The notes: a model not told the origin generated them from the sequence alone. DNA of 64,000 bases from Acanthochromis polyacanthus (GCF_021347895.1 NC_067123.1:5523828-5587827), one strand, 5' to 3'. Counted from the first letter of the stretch, positions 36,418 to 48,900 are shown. A program made the numbers and translations.

Positions 36418-37490
36418 GATTGTTACAGCTGCCTTCATTCAAAGTCTTGGAAATAAAAGCAGCAGAGACAATAAAACATAAATACGAGGAGAAAAATATG
36501 TCCAAAACATATAAAAAATAAGTAGAAATTATAAGCATAAAATATCAAAATGGCATCAGGAAAATATTGGGCCTTGTTCAGGTTTGTTTGGGACTTGTTT
36601 TGAGTCGTTTGGGACAAGATTTACCATTTTTGGACCATTTTTGTAACAGGTTTCAAGTCACTGTGGAGTTTGGATGACTTTTGAGTAATTTAGGACAAAT
36701 TTCAAGTCATTTACTACAATTAAAGTAGTTTTGGACAAATGTCAGCGTGTCTTACATGTTATTTTAGACAAATTTTGAGTGATTCTGGATCATTTTTAAC
36801 ATGTGTTGAGAAATACTGAGTAGTTTGAACAGGTTTCAAGTCACTGCAGACAAATATTTACTCACAATGGATAAAGTCTGAGTCCATTTAAATTATTTTT
36901 GAGTAATTTAGGACAAATTTCAAGTCAGTGAGCACAAATTTCAATTCATTATTGAAAAAAATTAATTTGCTACAATTAAGGTAGTTTATGCATATTAGCA
37001 GGTTAAGCCCCATAATTAAGCTTCATTATTATTATTACTACATTAGTTATGTTCCATCTCAAATCATCAGATTTCTCCTCAGCTATCTCTGGTTGTCTTG
37101 AAACCTTTCTACCATAAAATATAGTTATTTATTAGGATATTTGCTAAGCTTTAGCTTCATACATCAAATTCTTCTAAAGATATATATCTTAGTATTAGCA
37201 GGTTTTTCTCACACTAAAACGTTAAGCTGTTTGAATGACACTCTGAGGAATTACTAAAGACAAAAATGTGAAATTGTCGCTGTTATTCCTCATCATGTTA
37301 TTGATTCTGAATCTAAAATACTGGACAAATAATCTCTGATTGTTGGTGAGTTAGGAATGACAAAAACCCTAAAACAAAACTTTGAAGTTGTCATGAAAAA
37401 TCCCATCTTTGAGCATAAATTTATCAAAAAAAGATCATTTGTGATATTTTCTAAACCATGCAAACCATAAAATGTACAATAGGCAAATCT
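36418..37490 (+). repeat. Second copy of the 31.6-32.3 kb dispersed repeat, with insert
   Basis: The parts 36418-36570 and 37010-37490 match the 31618-32310 copy in order. Between them, 36570-36990 is filled by TTTGGACAA/TCAAGTCATTT subrepeats akin to those at 15.4-16.0 kb. No gene. Confidence 0.7.
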
Positions 37491-37552
37491 TAACCCTTTG
37501 ACACAAACGTGGATAAAAAATGACGCGGTGAGGTCATTTTCTTTCAAAATCT

Positions 37553-37910
37553 CTCTCTCTATACACCGCTTTATCCTCACTAGGGTCGTGGGGGGTGCTG
37601 GAGTCTATCCCAGCTGACTCGGGTGAAGGCAGGGGACACCCTGGACAGGTCACCAGTCTGTCACAGGGCTACATATACAGACACACAGTCACACTCACAT
37701 TCACACCTACGGGCAATTTAGAGTAACCAATTAACCTCAGCATATTTTTGGACTGTGGGAGGAAGCCGGAGTACCCGGAGAAAACCCACGCATGCACAGA
37801 GAGAACATGCAAACTCCATGCAGAAAGATCCCAGGCCCACCCTGGGATTTGAACCGGGGACCTTCTTGCTGCAAGGCGAAAGTGCTTACCGCTACACCAC
37901 TGTGCAGCCC
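37553..37910 (-). mobile_element. tRNA-derived SINE, V-SINE type, with 13-bp target duplication
   Basis: On the minus strand the head reads GTGGTGTAGCGGTAAGCACT (A-box region) then GGTTCAAATCCC (B box). The central part carries TGGAGTTTGCATGTTCTC, GGTTTTCTCCGGGTACTCC and CCCACAGTCCAAAAATATGC, the conserved core I associate with V-SINEs. The tail ends GATAAAGCGGTGTATAGAGA. TCTTTCAAAATCT is repeated exactly at 37540-37552 and 37911-37923. Confidence 0.88.
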
Positions 37911-37923
37911 TCTTTCAAAATCT

Positions 37924-38820
37924 TTGTAATGAATTTTTTTCTTTTTGTTTTCCAACTATTCTCAAAAAAAACATGTTTTTGATGTCATTCCATTTAAACA
38001 TCTAAGCTACCTTTTATACTTAGAAATGATAATATTTGTATTCCTACTTCAAGCTCTTTATAATGATGATATCATACAAGAGGTGATGCACAAACTTGGA
38101 GGGATGGAGAGCCGCAAAAGCTGGAAGAAAAAAGCAGAAAAGTGTCAGCAAAGTAGATGCTGATGTTCTTCTAGTGCTGTTCTGTGTAATATTCTTCTCT
38201 TTCAATTATCAAAATGTCCAAAATCTGCTATAAAGTGGAAAATAATCACATTTCAAACATGAAATCATTACTGTGTGGACAACAATATAATACAAATTCT
38301 TTTTATCAACCAAAATGACAAAAAAAAGAGAGTGGTATAAAAACACACTGATTGTTATACGGGTCACTTTGAGTCCAATCACTGGAGCATCTAAAGAAGC
38401 ATATTTTATTAGTTATATTTAGAGAACCATCATGAAATTCCCTCACTTCTACTTGGATCAGGCTGTCTATCAATATTCTTGTTTTTATGGTGCAAACCTG
38501 CTCAATCAGTTATAAAAGTTCAAGGAAAATAACTTAATTTCATATTAAAGTATTCTGTATGTTTAGGTTTGTATTATTGTGACATGCAGCTGCGTGTGGT
38601 TCAGAAATATCACCAGACGACTTATTTTGTTAATATGAGCTCAAAGACGGGACTTTTCATCCATAATTCGTGATTCTTTGATCTCTGATTTTGCAGATTC
38701 TCATAACATCTGTTGTTTTGTTCCCACATTTCATTTAATTTCTTTATTTATTTGGACGGACAGTGCATATTAATGAATGTACAATCTCATAAGTTTGTAC
38801 AAGATTCTCAGGATACATTT
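37924..38820. repeat. Spacer with an inverted copy of the dispersed repeat
   Basis: At about 38590-38710 the reverse complement contains GAAAAGTCCCGTCTTTGAGC and CGTCTGGTGATATTTCTG, matching 27870-27960. At 38740-38830 a TTTATTTGGACGGACAGTGC fragment is a further fish-type repeat. No gene is seen. Confidence 0.55.
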
Positions 38821-39980
38821 TGTATTTATTTTCTTATTTTTGGTCAATTTTGTCTATATTTTCCGCTTTTAATGCCTTTACCTCATGTTTGTTTCTTACT
38901 TTCCAGCTATTTTCCATCTGCTTTTATAAAAAAAACTATTTTTTTGCATCACTCTCTGAAAGCTGTACTTTCTAGTTTTAACCTTCTAGTATATATTTTA
39001 TATTTACTTTCTGCTTTGTGTACATGTACATCCTATTTTAAATCTGTTTTTTTTTTTTTGGAGTTTTAATTTTCAAATAAACTCTTCTCTGCATTGATTT
39101 TTGTATTTTAAGCTCCATTTTTTGGTCAATTTTGTTTTTATTTTGTATAAACTTTCAGCTTGGCATGTCATTTCCAGCTGTTTTCTATATAAATTCAGAT
39201 TTAAATCTACCTTTTCCCTTTTACTTTCTACTTTTTACTTTCTTCTTATTTTATTTTGTTGAATTTAGTTAGAATTTTTGGCAATACATTTTTTAAAACA
39301 AGATAATTATCATTAGAAAAGCTATTATTTCTATTAGAAGTGAGAGGACCTGATTTATGGATTTATTTCTGATGTATTTTTTCCCCTTTTTTTGCTCTTA
39401 TCTGCATTGATTTACGCTCCAATTTTTGGTCAGTTTTCTTTGAGTTTTGTATAACTTTTCAACTTTGCATGTCGTTTTCAGCTGTTCTCTATGTAAATTC
39501 TACTTTACATCTACTTTTTACATCTTTACTTTCTACCTTTGTAGCACATTTACATTTTATTTTTGTAAAATTTTGGATGAATTTCCCACTTTCTATGTAT
39601 TAACTTTTCAAGCTATTTTGTGTTGATTTCTACTTTTTATCTATGTGGGATTAAAAAAAAGATAATTATTATTAGAAAAGCTGTTTTTTCTCCTTGAGAC
39701 GACTTGGTTTATGGATTTATTTATGATGTATTTTAACTTCTTTTTTTTGCTCTTATCTCCATTGATTTTGTATTTTTGCTCCAATTATTTGTCAATTTTC
39801 TATTTATTTTGCATAAAGGGTTAGGTTTAGGGTTCTACTTTTTATTTACGTGGGATTTTTTAAAAAATAAACAAGACAATTATCATTAGAAAAACTTTTG
39901 TTTCTCTTAGAAGTGAGAAGACCTGATTTATGGATTTATTTAGGAAGTATGTTTTCCTTTTTTTTTGCTGCTGCTCCAGA
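38821..39980. repeat. Diverged tandem array, unit about 310-340 bp
   Basis: TTTTTGGTCAATTTTG, then TTTTGTATAACTTTC and CATGTC(G/A)TTT(C)CAGCTGTT, then TTTACTTTCTAC, then AGATAATTATCATTAGAAAAG and GACCTGATTTATGGATTTAT recur in order near 38830, 39110, 39420 and 39780. A short GGGTTAGGTTTAGGGTT run lies near 39818-39834. Non-coding. Confidence 0.75.
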
Positions 39981-41055
39981 TTTTCTGACTTTTGCTCTGC
40001 TGCAGGACGACAGACACTTTTTTTTTCAAAGTTCCCTCCAAACCGAGTGTCTCTTCAGTGTCTTTGGGATCCCAGATTGAAGCGGCGTTGGGTGATTTAG
40101 GAGCTGCTTTCACTCTGACACGAAACAAATGAGGACGGAGCAGGAAGGTCAGGCAGCCATAATCCTGCTAATTGGGACAATATGTGCATGATAAATCATG
40201 ACGGCGCTGCCCGGGATCCTCTAATCGTCTTCTACATTCACCAGTTTTGCTTCAAAGTGAGCGTTTTCATTGTGAAGTCTTGTTGCTGACCATATGTTTT
40301 TAAGCAGCATATGTGGTGCTGCTGCTGCTGAGGGAGGCAGTCGGAGGGTTTTAACCTTCTGCTGGGGGAACTTAACGCTGCAGCCACCTCTTCACTGGGA
40401 CGCTGCCAAGAGTCTCAGCCTCGGCCCGGCGGCAGGGGGACGGGGGTCCAGATGCCGAGAGGATAAACTCCGGCAGCTTCAGGACCACGGCGGCAAGGTT
40501 GTGTCCAAAAGCGGAGCCTGAGATATCAGTCACGGACAGGAAGTGATGTATGAAACCAGCCTGGTTTGAATCACAGGACGATTCAACGCAGAAATGTGAA
40601 ATAATACGAGTTAATTAAGGAACAGAGAGCACCGAAGTGTCTGCCTGTGTCTTTTTTAAACAGCAAGATGATTATACAATATTCAGTCACTGTCAGAATG
40701 ATGCTTTTTGTGGCCTTTTTGATTTATATTCTTACACATAAACTTTCATTTTGGATGTTATCAGTCCATTAACTGGCCAGAATCATCACTAATCACCTCC
40801 ATACACACAGAATTATCACATATTACACATATTTTTGGTGAGCCTAGGCAGCAAATGCAATGAACAATAACAAAGAAATTGAGAAAATGGCCCGTTTTTT
40901 AATTTTTCAGTTTTAAACCAACTGAAAGTGAAAACAGACACATTTTGTCTGTTTTTTCATTTTAAACCACCAAAAAAATATTAAAAAACACAAAACAAAA
41001 GCCAGAAGAACAGAAATAGACCTATTTTTCCTTTTCCCAATTCTCATTACTTAAT
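39981..41055. other. Non-repetitive island then AT-rich spacer
   Basis: From about 40080 to 40620 the DNA is GC-richer and unique, including GCCATAATCCTGCTAATTGG followed by GATAAATCATGACG, which looks like constrained regulatory sequence. No exon is supported. From 40620 the DNA is AT-rich without features. Confidence 0.35.
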
Positions 41056-41107
41056 TACTCTGCCAAGAAACTGCAGAGTTATGTGACGATCAGCGTACGT
41101 TTGTACA

Positions 41108-41152
<45 letters not shown>

Positions 41153-41730
41153 GTGCAACATTACTCAAAAACAGACCAACAGATTTGGATGAAATTTTTA
41201 AGGAAGGTCAGAAATGACACAAGGACCAAGTGGTTATATTTTGGCGGTGATGCAGCTTATAGTCTGGATTTGCTAAAGATTTCTGTATCATTGTGAGATA
41301 GTGACACTACATCACTGTAACCATGACAACCAGTGAACACTACATCAGCTGTCTGCTGATGATCACATGATTGTGATTCTACTACAAATCCACCACTGAG
41401 GACTTATCAGGACTTATCCATCAGAAATGATCCAAGGAACAACTGATTAAATTGTGGGGGTGTTTCTGAGTACCATCAATTCCCGCCGCCCGCTACATAT
41501 TTAGATCACGTGATTCGGTTTCTGTACATAACATACACATGCAGAAGACACGCCTGAGCTCTGCACAAGGTCATTTTGTTTGTGGGTACATCTATATTAA
41601 ATGGACACATTCCATGGTGCTGGGATTTCTGTCACGAATTTTTTCAAGATTGCATCCATCAGAAATGATACAACGACTGAGCAGCCTTGGCGGAATATGT
41701 ATTGCGCTCTATGAGTGTACTTCTTGCAAA
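41056..41730 (+). repeat. Dispersed fish repeat, near full length, with (CTGT)n
   Basis: It begins TAATTACTCTGCCAAGAAAC, holds a CTGT tract (41108-41153), then GTGCAACATTACTCAAAAAC, GACACAAGGACCAAGTGGTT and AGAAGACACGCCTGAGCTCT. It ends GAGCAGCCTTGGCGGA...GCGCTCTATGAGTG. I recognise the wording as a common teleost repeat but cannot name its class. The 75-codon frame in it is not a gene. Confidence 0.7.
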
Positions 41731-42012
41731 TTAATTAATGTTTCCATTTCAAACCTAAAACAATAAAATAGAACAGAATTATTCATCCCAGAGCGGAAAT
41801 TTGGTTGCTGAAGCAGAAACGGTACAGTTTCCACCAGCATAAGTACAGATAAATAAGCAAAAATGTGTCGTTAATAAACAGTAACAAAAATATGAAATAC
41901 GAAATCCCCTGCACAAAGAATGAATAAATGTTGAAGTGTTTTATATGTAGGGTCTGTTTTCTCATTGTCTTTGTTATTATTGTTTGACGGGAAAACAGAT
42001 CATACTTTAGTG
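41731..42012. other. Short spacer
   Basis: Nothing recognised. Confidence 0.5.
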
Positions 42013-42350
42013 CCTCAAAGGTTTGGTGTCACTTAGAAATGTCCTTATTTTTGAAAGCATTTTTTTTTCAATGAAGATAACATGAAATGAATCAGAAATC
42101 CAGTCCAGACATTGTTAATGTGTTAAATGACTATTCTAGCTGGAAACGGCTGATTTTTAATGGAATATCTCCATAGGGATACAGAGGAACATTTCCAGCA
42201 ACCATCACTCCTGTGTTCTAATGCTACATTGTGTTAGCTAATGCTGTTGAAAGGCTCATTGATGATTAGAAAACCCTTGTACAGTTATGTTAGCACATGG
42301 ATAAAAGTGGGAATTTTCATGGAAAACAAACTCCAAACTTTTTGAATGCT
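42013..42350 (+). mobile_element. MITE copy 1 (TTTGG(G/T)GTCACTTAGAAATG family)
   Basis: Shares long matching stretches with 47302-47660: GTCACTTAGAAATGTCCTTA, AATGACTATTCTAGCTGGA, GAACATTTCCAGCAACCATC and GATTAGAAAACCCTTGTACA. The terminal repeats are decayed in this copy (AAAGGTTTGGTGTCAC against CTCCAAACTTTTTG inverted). The family is common in fish and is probably a Tc1/mariner-type non-autonomous element. Confidence 0.75.
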
Positions 42351-43490
42351 TGTGTTTATGTATTTTGTCATCATTTCCAGCATCTTAGCATCACAGGTGA
42401 ATTCTTTCAAGTTAAAATGTTTGGTCTCCTGTTAAATAGCAGCTGAAGTGACACCATCAAAACAAAACACCTGAGCTACACCTGTCAGCCTCAGTGTGAA
42501 TAAAGCCGACCTGGGATCAGATCATCTGTCTAAATAAAGCAGTGTGCAGGTGTTTCTGTCCCGGGTTTGCACCTGCATGTGACGTCTGCTTATAATTACA
42601 GTCTTTCTCCAAACAAACAGAACTGAATTAGAAAAGAACTGGAAGCTTCCAGCTTTGCTAATTAGCCGATTCCTGCCCAGAAAGCGTCTCGCTGAGCTGC
42701 AAGGAGGGAAAAAAGGAGCAAAAAACAGGAAACCGAGGAGCTAAAATATCATCTGTAAAGTTTGTGGGAACCGTCATAATTAAACATGCAGATTTATTCC
42801 ATCAAATCTTACATAATCTGTGTCTCTGTTGTGTTTTTGTTTTTTTTACAGATCACTGAGGGGAGGGAGGAGGGAGACCTGTGGATGATTAGCTTCTTTT
42901 TGTCCTCTGTGTTTTTTTTCCTTCTCTTTTCTCTGCTTTATTTTCCCCTGAGAAGATTAAATATTTCTGCTTGAGAAAATCTTTTTAAGCGGCCACTGAC
43001 TGCTGTCCCGGCCCCCTCCGAGAAAACCCACAGCCCTCCCCCACCGCCCCCCGTTTGCTCGTCCAAAATGTGGGGAAAAAATGTAATCTTGGAACAAAGA
43101 ATAGAAAAGGGAGGCTATGGAGGAATTTTTTTTTCTGCAAGTGGCCTCTTTATTGGGTGGGGGGATGGAGCTCCTTCACAGTATCCACACACAACAGGGC
43201 TCCAATCTGTCAAATAATTAGCCAGTGTGGGAGGACAAAGGTTTTTATTTGCCCGAATTTCATACATCACTGCTTGAATACATCATCACTGTATTGTGAC
43301 GGGTCATGGGAACTCAGACGGAGAGTCCAGAAACTCACCGGCGGTGAAAAGAATCAGACTGAATGAGGAGTTTATAGGGATTTATGGAGATGCTGTCAAG
43401 ATAATGTCAATGTATGACGAGCATTTTCATGTTAATCCGTAATTTTGCAATAAAACGCATGAAAAAAAATGCAGATATTTAGGAGAGGAG
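42351..43490. other. Non-repetitive islands, candidate conserved elements
   Basis: From about 42480 to 43410 the DNA is largely unique. The part 43130-43340, including CTGTCAAATAATTAGCCAGT and TGCCCGAATTTCATACATCA, has the homeodomain-site-rich look of a developmental enhancer. A 103-codon frame at 43055-43366 crosses this without domain or splice support and is not called. Confidence 0.35.
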
Positions 43491-44745
43491 GGAACATGAG
43501 CTGATTGACTGATTAAAGCCTTCATGCTCAGGCCTGCAGGGCAGAGTTAAAAAAGTTAAACATGTTAAAAAGCACCTTTTTCTGTTAGCGGCTCCCTTTT
43601 TAACTGCTTTTTCATCAAACAGAAGCATATTTCCACCTGATGCATTAATTTGAATGTGATATCTTCAGCTAACTACACCTGGAAGCTTTTCTTTTCAAGG
43701 TAATTTTTCAGAAAAGTGCTGCTAAATGCACAAAAAGTCCCCATATACAGTATTTGTAATTGATTTCACAACTATTAGAAGCAAAAAGTGCTTTTTTTTG
43801 CAAACTATATGACATTTACTTAGTTCTGTTACCTGTTGCCATAAAATGCATCAGTTCAAAATTGCAGATATTTTTATGTTCAGACCTGCACTACAAAGTT
43901 ACATGAGTTAAATATGTTTAAAAGGATCTTTTCTCTGTTTTTTGAAGGTGAAATCTTCAGCAAATCACACTGTTAGGATGTTTATGTGCATGCAAATGTT
44001 GAGAAACCCCCTAGTGACTGTTTTAAATGCTCCAAAACTCTACAGTATTTGTAACTGGTTATCATGACACCGCCACGTTATCACATGAAATCAGATTTTT
44101 TTGAAGCCTTGATGCTAAATGTGTTGTTTTGTTGCCTGTTTATTCATAGTTTTGGTGTTTCTGTATCTTTGTTTAAAATGAACAAAAGCCTAAAAGAGCC
44201 TAAAGATAAGAGGACAGAAGATGAGGAGAAATGATCGATTGACTGATTAAAACCATCACGTTCAGGCCTGCACGGCAAATTTACACGAGTTAAATATGTT
44301 TCAAAGCATTCACAATTCTTTTTCTTGCTCTATTACAAGTGATTTTTGTCAAACCGAAGCGTATTTCCTCCTGACAGAGGTGATATCTGCAGCCAGTTCT
44401 AACAGGAAGCTGTTATTTTCATGCTAATGTTGAGAAAAATGCAGCTAAATGCACAATAAATCCCCATATATAGCATTTGCAGCTGATTATCACAACAAAA
44501 ACACATTATTACAACCAAATAAACGTCTTTTTTGCAGCCTATATGCTCTATTTTTAGTTCTTCATCTGTTGCTGTTCATGACTACTATTTTCCGCTATAT
44601 TAGAAGTGATTTTTGTAAAATAGAAGCACATTTCCACCTGACAGTGGTGATACCTGCAACAAATTACACCTGGAAGGTGTTTATTCTGTAAACTTATGTT
44701 GGGAAAAGCTCTGCAAAATTCACAAAAAGTCTCCACTTCTTTACT
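43491..44745. repeat. Diverged tandem array, unit about 300-430 bp
   Basis: GAAGC(A/G)TATTTCC(A/T)CCTGA, GTGATATCT(T/G)CAGC, ACACCTGGAAGCTTTT, then GCTAAATGCACAAAAAGTCC and CCATATACAGTATTTG recur near 43620, 43950, 44350 and 44620. Non-coding. Confidence 0.75.
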
Positions 44746-45480
44746 TTTTCTGGTTTGATAGTAAAATAATGAACCTGATGCTGCTCAGTACTGCAGTCTT
44801 AATGTATTCTGATGGGGACTTTGGATGCTAGGGAACTAGAAGTAACTAGAATAAGTAAAAAAATATAAAATACACAGAAATAACAGTAGAAATCAGAGGA
44901 TTTGTTTGTTTAATTTTAGCTCTGATTGCAGCTTTATTCTTACAAAAGTGACTCAAAGCTCCACAGATAATAAACTCAGTGAAGATGCAGATCTAAATTT
45001 TAGCCACAGAGATGATAAAGTTTGAGGTTTTCAGGTGTTTTCTGCATCATCCGTCCTCACCTGTTTGTATTCCAGCCGCTGTTTTCTCTGGACTGAACCG
45101 TAATTCTTGTGTTTGTCTGGAATCAGATGAGAAAAGTGATCAGCAGCTCGATTCTTTCACGGAGCAGCTGAGAGTTTGTGAGTGGAGCGAGCAGCCGTCA
45201 TTGTCTGCTGTGATTGAAGCTTCCATCAGAGGCTCGTCTGCAGGATTAGATCGATCCGCCGGATGTCTGAAAAGCTGCTTCTGTTGGTTTATGTCACTGA
45301 CAACTGGGAATAACTGTTGGTTTTCAAGCAGGTTAACATCAGTTTGGAGCAGAATTATGAGTGTTTGTGGTGTTTGGTGACTTTCTTTTCCTCTATAATC
45401 CCAGATAGGTGATCATGTGACGGTAAAAATACAAAGTGTTTGAGGAAGTTAAAGGCCTGGAATAGCAAAAAGGGAGATTT
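44746..45480. other. Spacer with unique part, no called gene
   Basis: A 122-codon frame at 45012-45380 reads as unique sequence. It lacks a recognisable domain, flanking splice signals in phase, or repeats, and codon-level evidence is not available to me. It is left uncalled but is the least repeat-like of the uncalled frames. Confidence 0.4.
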
Positions 45481-46400
45481 TTTTTTATAAATGACACCAG
45501 GAATGATTAAACCAAGTGGAAAACAGTATCTACTGCGTCATAGCTTCACCCTAAAATTAATCTATAAATTGCTATACTTGCTCCATTTTTGTCCTTTTAT
45601 GGGTTAACATTTTATTATAAAAAATTATTACAGTTTTTTTTCCTTTGGTTTTTATTTCTATTTAACCAGAACTTAAGAACAGTGACATAAAAGATCTCTT
45701 TTATAAATGCATCCTGACTGAGACAGAAAGCACAACAGATAATAAACAACTTCAGTAAAGATTTAAAGTGTAAAAGTGCAACAGAAAAGACAAAACCAGG
45801 TGAAGAATGGCACCTATCTCGTTATAATTTCACCCTGAAATCAATCAAGTGCTACAATCACCACTTGTTTCTTGTGGATTAAATGTGTCCACATTTTTCT
45901 ACTTTCAAAGTTAAGATTTTATGATAAAAAGCTTTATTGTGTTGTTTTTATTTCTATTGAACCAGAAAATAAGCATACTGACAGAAAAGATCTCTTTCAT
46001 AAATGCATCTTGACCAAGAAAATAAGCAGCACAGATAATAAATAACTGAAATAAGGCTTAGATAAAAACAATTTAAATGCAAAAGTGCACCAGAAAAGAT
46101 CAAACCAGGTGTGGAAAAGCACCCAGTTTGTCATAATTTCACCCTAAAATTCATCAATTAACTGCTATAATCACCACTTGTTCCTTGTGGATTAAATGTG
46201 TCCACATTTTTCTACTTTTAAAGTTAAGATTTTATCATAAAAAACCTTATTATCATTCCGGATAGTTTTATTTTTTTGTTTTTTAGTTTTTTTTTAAAAA
46301 AAGTTAAAAAAAAAAAGAACACTGACATAAAAAAGTCTCTTTCCTAAATGCATCCTGGCAGGAAGCAGCACAGATAAAAAAAAACAACTTAAATAAGGTT
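45481..46400. repeat. Tandem array, unit about 300 bp, three to four copies
   Basis: GACATAAAAGATCTCTTTTA plus TAAATGCATC, then GCACAACAGATAATAAA, then ACCAGGTG...GCACC, then ATAATTTCACCCT(A/G)AAAT and TTCTTGTGGATTAAATGTGT recur near 45490, 45690, 45985 and 46330 (edge copies partial). Confidence 0.85.
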
Positions 46401-46653
46401 TTATGGAAGTTAAAAGTGTGTTGCAGTGTCATAAAATCTCCAATATACATGTGACAATCAGTGAAAGTGACAAAGAAGAGACAAACAGGAACACGTATTT
46501 TTGACATCCAGTCTGAAGATGATTAAAAAAATGCTTCTGCTTCCTAAAAACTCCACATTTCTACAGTATGCATGAAGAAATGACATGAATGAGGTGAAAT
46601 TTAAAGCCTTTTTTCACATTTCTGGGTGTGAAAATGCAAAATGTGGGCTTTAA

Positions 46654-46731
46654 CCCCTTAGTCCCTACAGCCCACGCCGGCGGGGGCTGTAGGGATAGGT
46701 GCCTCAAAAACAGGGCTCAGGGACTAAGGGG
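46654..46731. mobile_element. 78-bp piggyBac-like MITE in TTAA
   Basis: Flanked on both sides by TTAA (46650-46653 and 46732-46735). It has perfect 13-bp terminal inverted repeats, CCCCTTAGTCCCT. A second inverted pair (TCCCTACAGCCC with GGGCTGTAGGGA) forms an inner hairpin around a CpG-rich loop. TTAA targets and CCC-starting ends are the hallmarks of the piggyBac superfamily. Confidence 0.75.
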
Positions 46732-47054
46732 TTAAACTGCATCTGGTGAAATAAAATAAGACTTTAAGCAACATTTTACAGCGTCTGCATGCAGACGTCC
46801 AAACTGATTGAATCAACAGAACAAACATGATCAGATGATCTTTATAGATCACAACAGGGAGTTTTGGAGTGATACAGCAACAAAGGATAAACATGTAGAA
46901 ACCAGAGGGAACAATGGTGAGATAATAAAGATAAAGAAACATGAAGAAGTGATACTGATGCTGTTCAAACTCCTCTTCATGTGGAAAACCATCTTTTTTT
47001 TCTGTAATGATGATGTTACACAGATGGTTCTGAATATTTCAAACATTGATGATG

Positions 47055-47195
47055 TTGTTAATTTATTTTATTTACCTTTATTCAACCAGAAAGTCCCATT
47101 AAGATTAGAAGAAGATGTTTTACAAGGGAGACCTGGCCAAGATAGCAGCCTTAAAAAAATATAAAAATGATGTAGAGCAGATACACGATACAGAA
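47055..47195. repeat. Common teleost repeat fragment
   Basis: TTTATTCAACCAGAAAGTCC, CATTAAGATTAGAAGAAGAT, then TTTTACAAGGGAGACCTGGC is wording familiar from many fish genomes. It is a short truncated copy. Confidence 0.6.
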
Positions 47196-47301
47196 ATAAA
47201 CAATAAATCAGGCTGACAGCTGCCTGGGCGCTTGGATTTGATGGATTTTTTGGGGGGGTTCGGCCTCTTTAAAGCAAACTTGAGTGTTTCTACTTCATGT
47301 A

Positions 47302-47660
47302 CACTCATGTTTAAAAGTTTGGGGTCACTTAGAAATGTCCTTATTTTTGAAAGAAACACATTTTTTTAAAATTGAAAACAACATTAAATACATCATAAAT
47401 CCAGTCCAGACATGGTTAATGTGGTAAATGACTATTCTAGCTGGATTTTTAATGGAATATCTCCATAGGGGTACAGAGGAACATTTCCAGCAACCATCAC
47501 TCCTGTGTTCTAATGCTACATTGTGTTAGCTAATGGTGCTGAAAGGCTCATTGATGATTAGAAAACCCTTGTACAGTTATGTTAGCACATGGATGAAAGT
47601 GTGAGGTTTTATGGAGAACATGGAATTGTCTGACTCACCCCAAACTTTTGGAAGCTAGCG
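47302..47660 (+). mobile_element. MITE copy 2 (TTTGGGGTCACTTAGAAATG family)
   Basis: It is flanked by TA (47300-47301 and 47661-47662). The ends contain AAAAGTTTGGGG and its inverse CCCCAAACTTTT, so the terminal repeats are better kept than in copy 1 at 42013-42350. The interior aligns with copy 1 over about 340 bp with small indels. No coding capacity. Confidence 0.8.
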
Positions 47661-48900
47661 TACGTTAGACAAGAGGGGATTTTTATTTAATTTTTTATTC
47701 CTGCAGTGTTGATGTTTGAAATAGTGTCGGGTTTTCATCCAGAATGCCACCAATGTGTGCAAATGTTAAACAAAAGAAAAAGCAGCTACTTTAAGAGTCA
47801 TTTTAAAGAGCAAGACGTGATTAATGGTTGAGATGAAAAAAGGCAGAAGTTTGTTCATCTCAAAGGAAATTCTTGAGCCAGATTATGCTCAGAAAAAATA
47901 CAGCAATGTGGCATTAAGTGTATAGAGAGTATAACAAAAAATGACATGTATTAAACTCAGAACTAGGGTTGAAAGATGTTATAAAAAGGATCATTTTGCA
48001 TTTATTTGGATAAATATTGTGATATGAAGAATGATCTTTGTTGCATTTGATTTCCAATAAAACAAGAAGAATAAATGTGATTTTTGTGTTTTTTTGCTAC
48101 CAAACAAACATGTTCTCGTACATCTGTAGAGCATGGTTTAAAGGCTGAAGGATCTCAGTGATTCCTTTATGACAACATGCAGACGTGATGCATTTTATCC
48201 TGTCAAACACCTGCAGCTTCTGTTTGGAATATAAGTCCATACTGCAATTCTGATATTATCTGGATTGACTGTTCAGCTCTACTTACTGCCTTCTATCTAA
48301 TCATTATATTTAATTACAGTCAGTGATGTGTATTTTTCTGCTCTCTGAATTTATTTTTAGCAGCTTTTTATGCAAAACTGACCAAAAATAAATGTGAAGG
48401 TGGACGGCCGATCATTTTAGGAGAGTTCTGCTGGTTTTAAAAGACAGAGAACAATAAAAGCCACAAAGCAAACTGAAATATCTGCCTGATTATTGTATTT
48501 TATTAACAATATTTGCATATTGTCAACGCACACATGAGAGTAACGTGTTCTGTTGTGTGCAGGAGCCTTTAGATGTCAAACAAACCGGTTTAAAAGCTCC
48601 TGAAAGCAACTTTATGCCATGTTTTTGTTAAGAAGTCATCAGAGGTCAGATTTAGGAGTGTGCAGCTGATTTTTAAAGTCATTTCTAAAGACAAAGGGCA
48701 AGAAAAGTCACAAATCAAACCAAGGACGTCTCCCTAAATATGATATTTTGTGAATAACAGCTGCATGTTGAGTCTGAGGTTTTCATGGGATCCGTGCAGG
48801 TAAGTCATATTTAAAGACTTCAGTTTATGTACTTCAATTATTCTGTATGATTTTCTTGCATTTTATTCAACTTTGAACGCACTGCAGCATTTAGTGTTTT
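47661..48900. other. AT-rich spacer, no gene
   Basis: Nothing coding is recognised. No strong repeat structure is seen. Confidence 0.55.

Noticed and set aside
37540..37930. tRNA gene
   Set aside because: The A- and B-box words belong to the head of a SINE. The element has a V-SINE-type core, tail and target duplications.
39815..39836. Telomere-like GGGTTAGGTTTAGGG run
   Set aside because: Too short and imperfect to be an interstitial telomere array.
45012..45380. 122-codon frame in unique sequence
   Set aside because: No recognisable domain, no in-phase splice evidence, and flanked by AT-rich spacer. Left as non-coding for lack of support.
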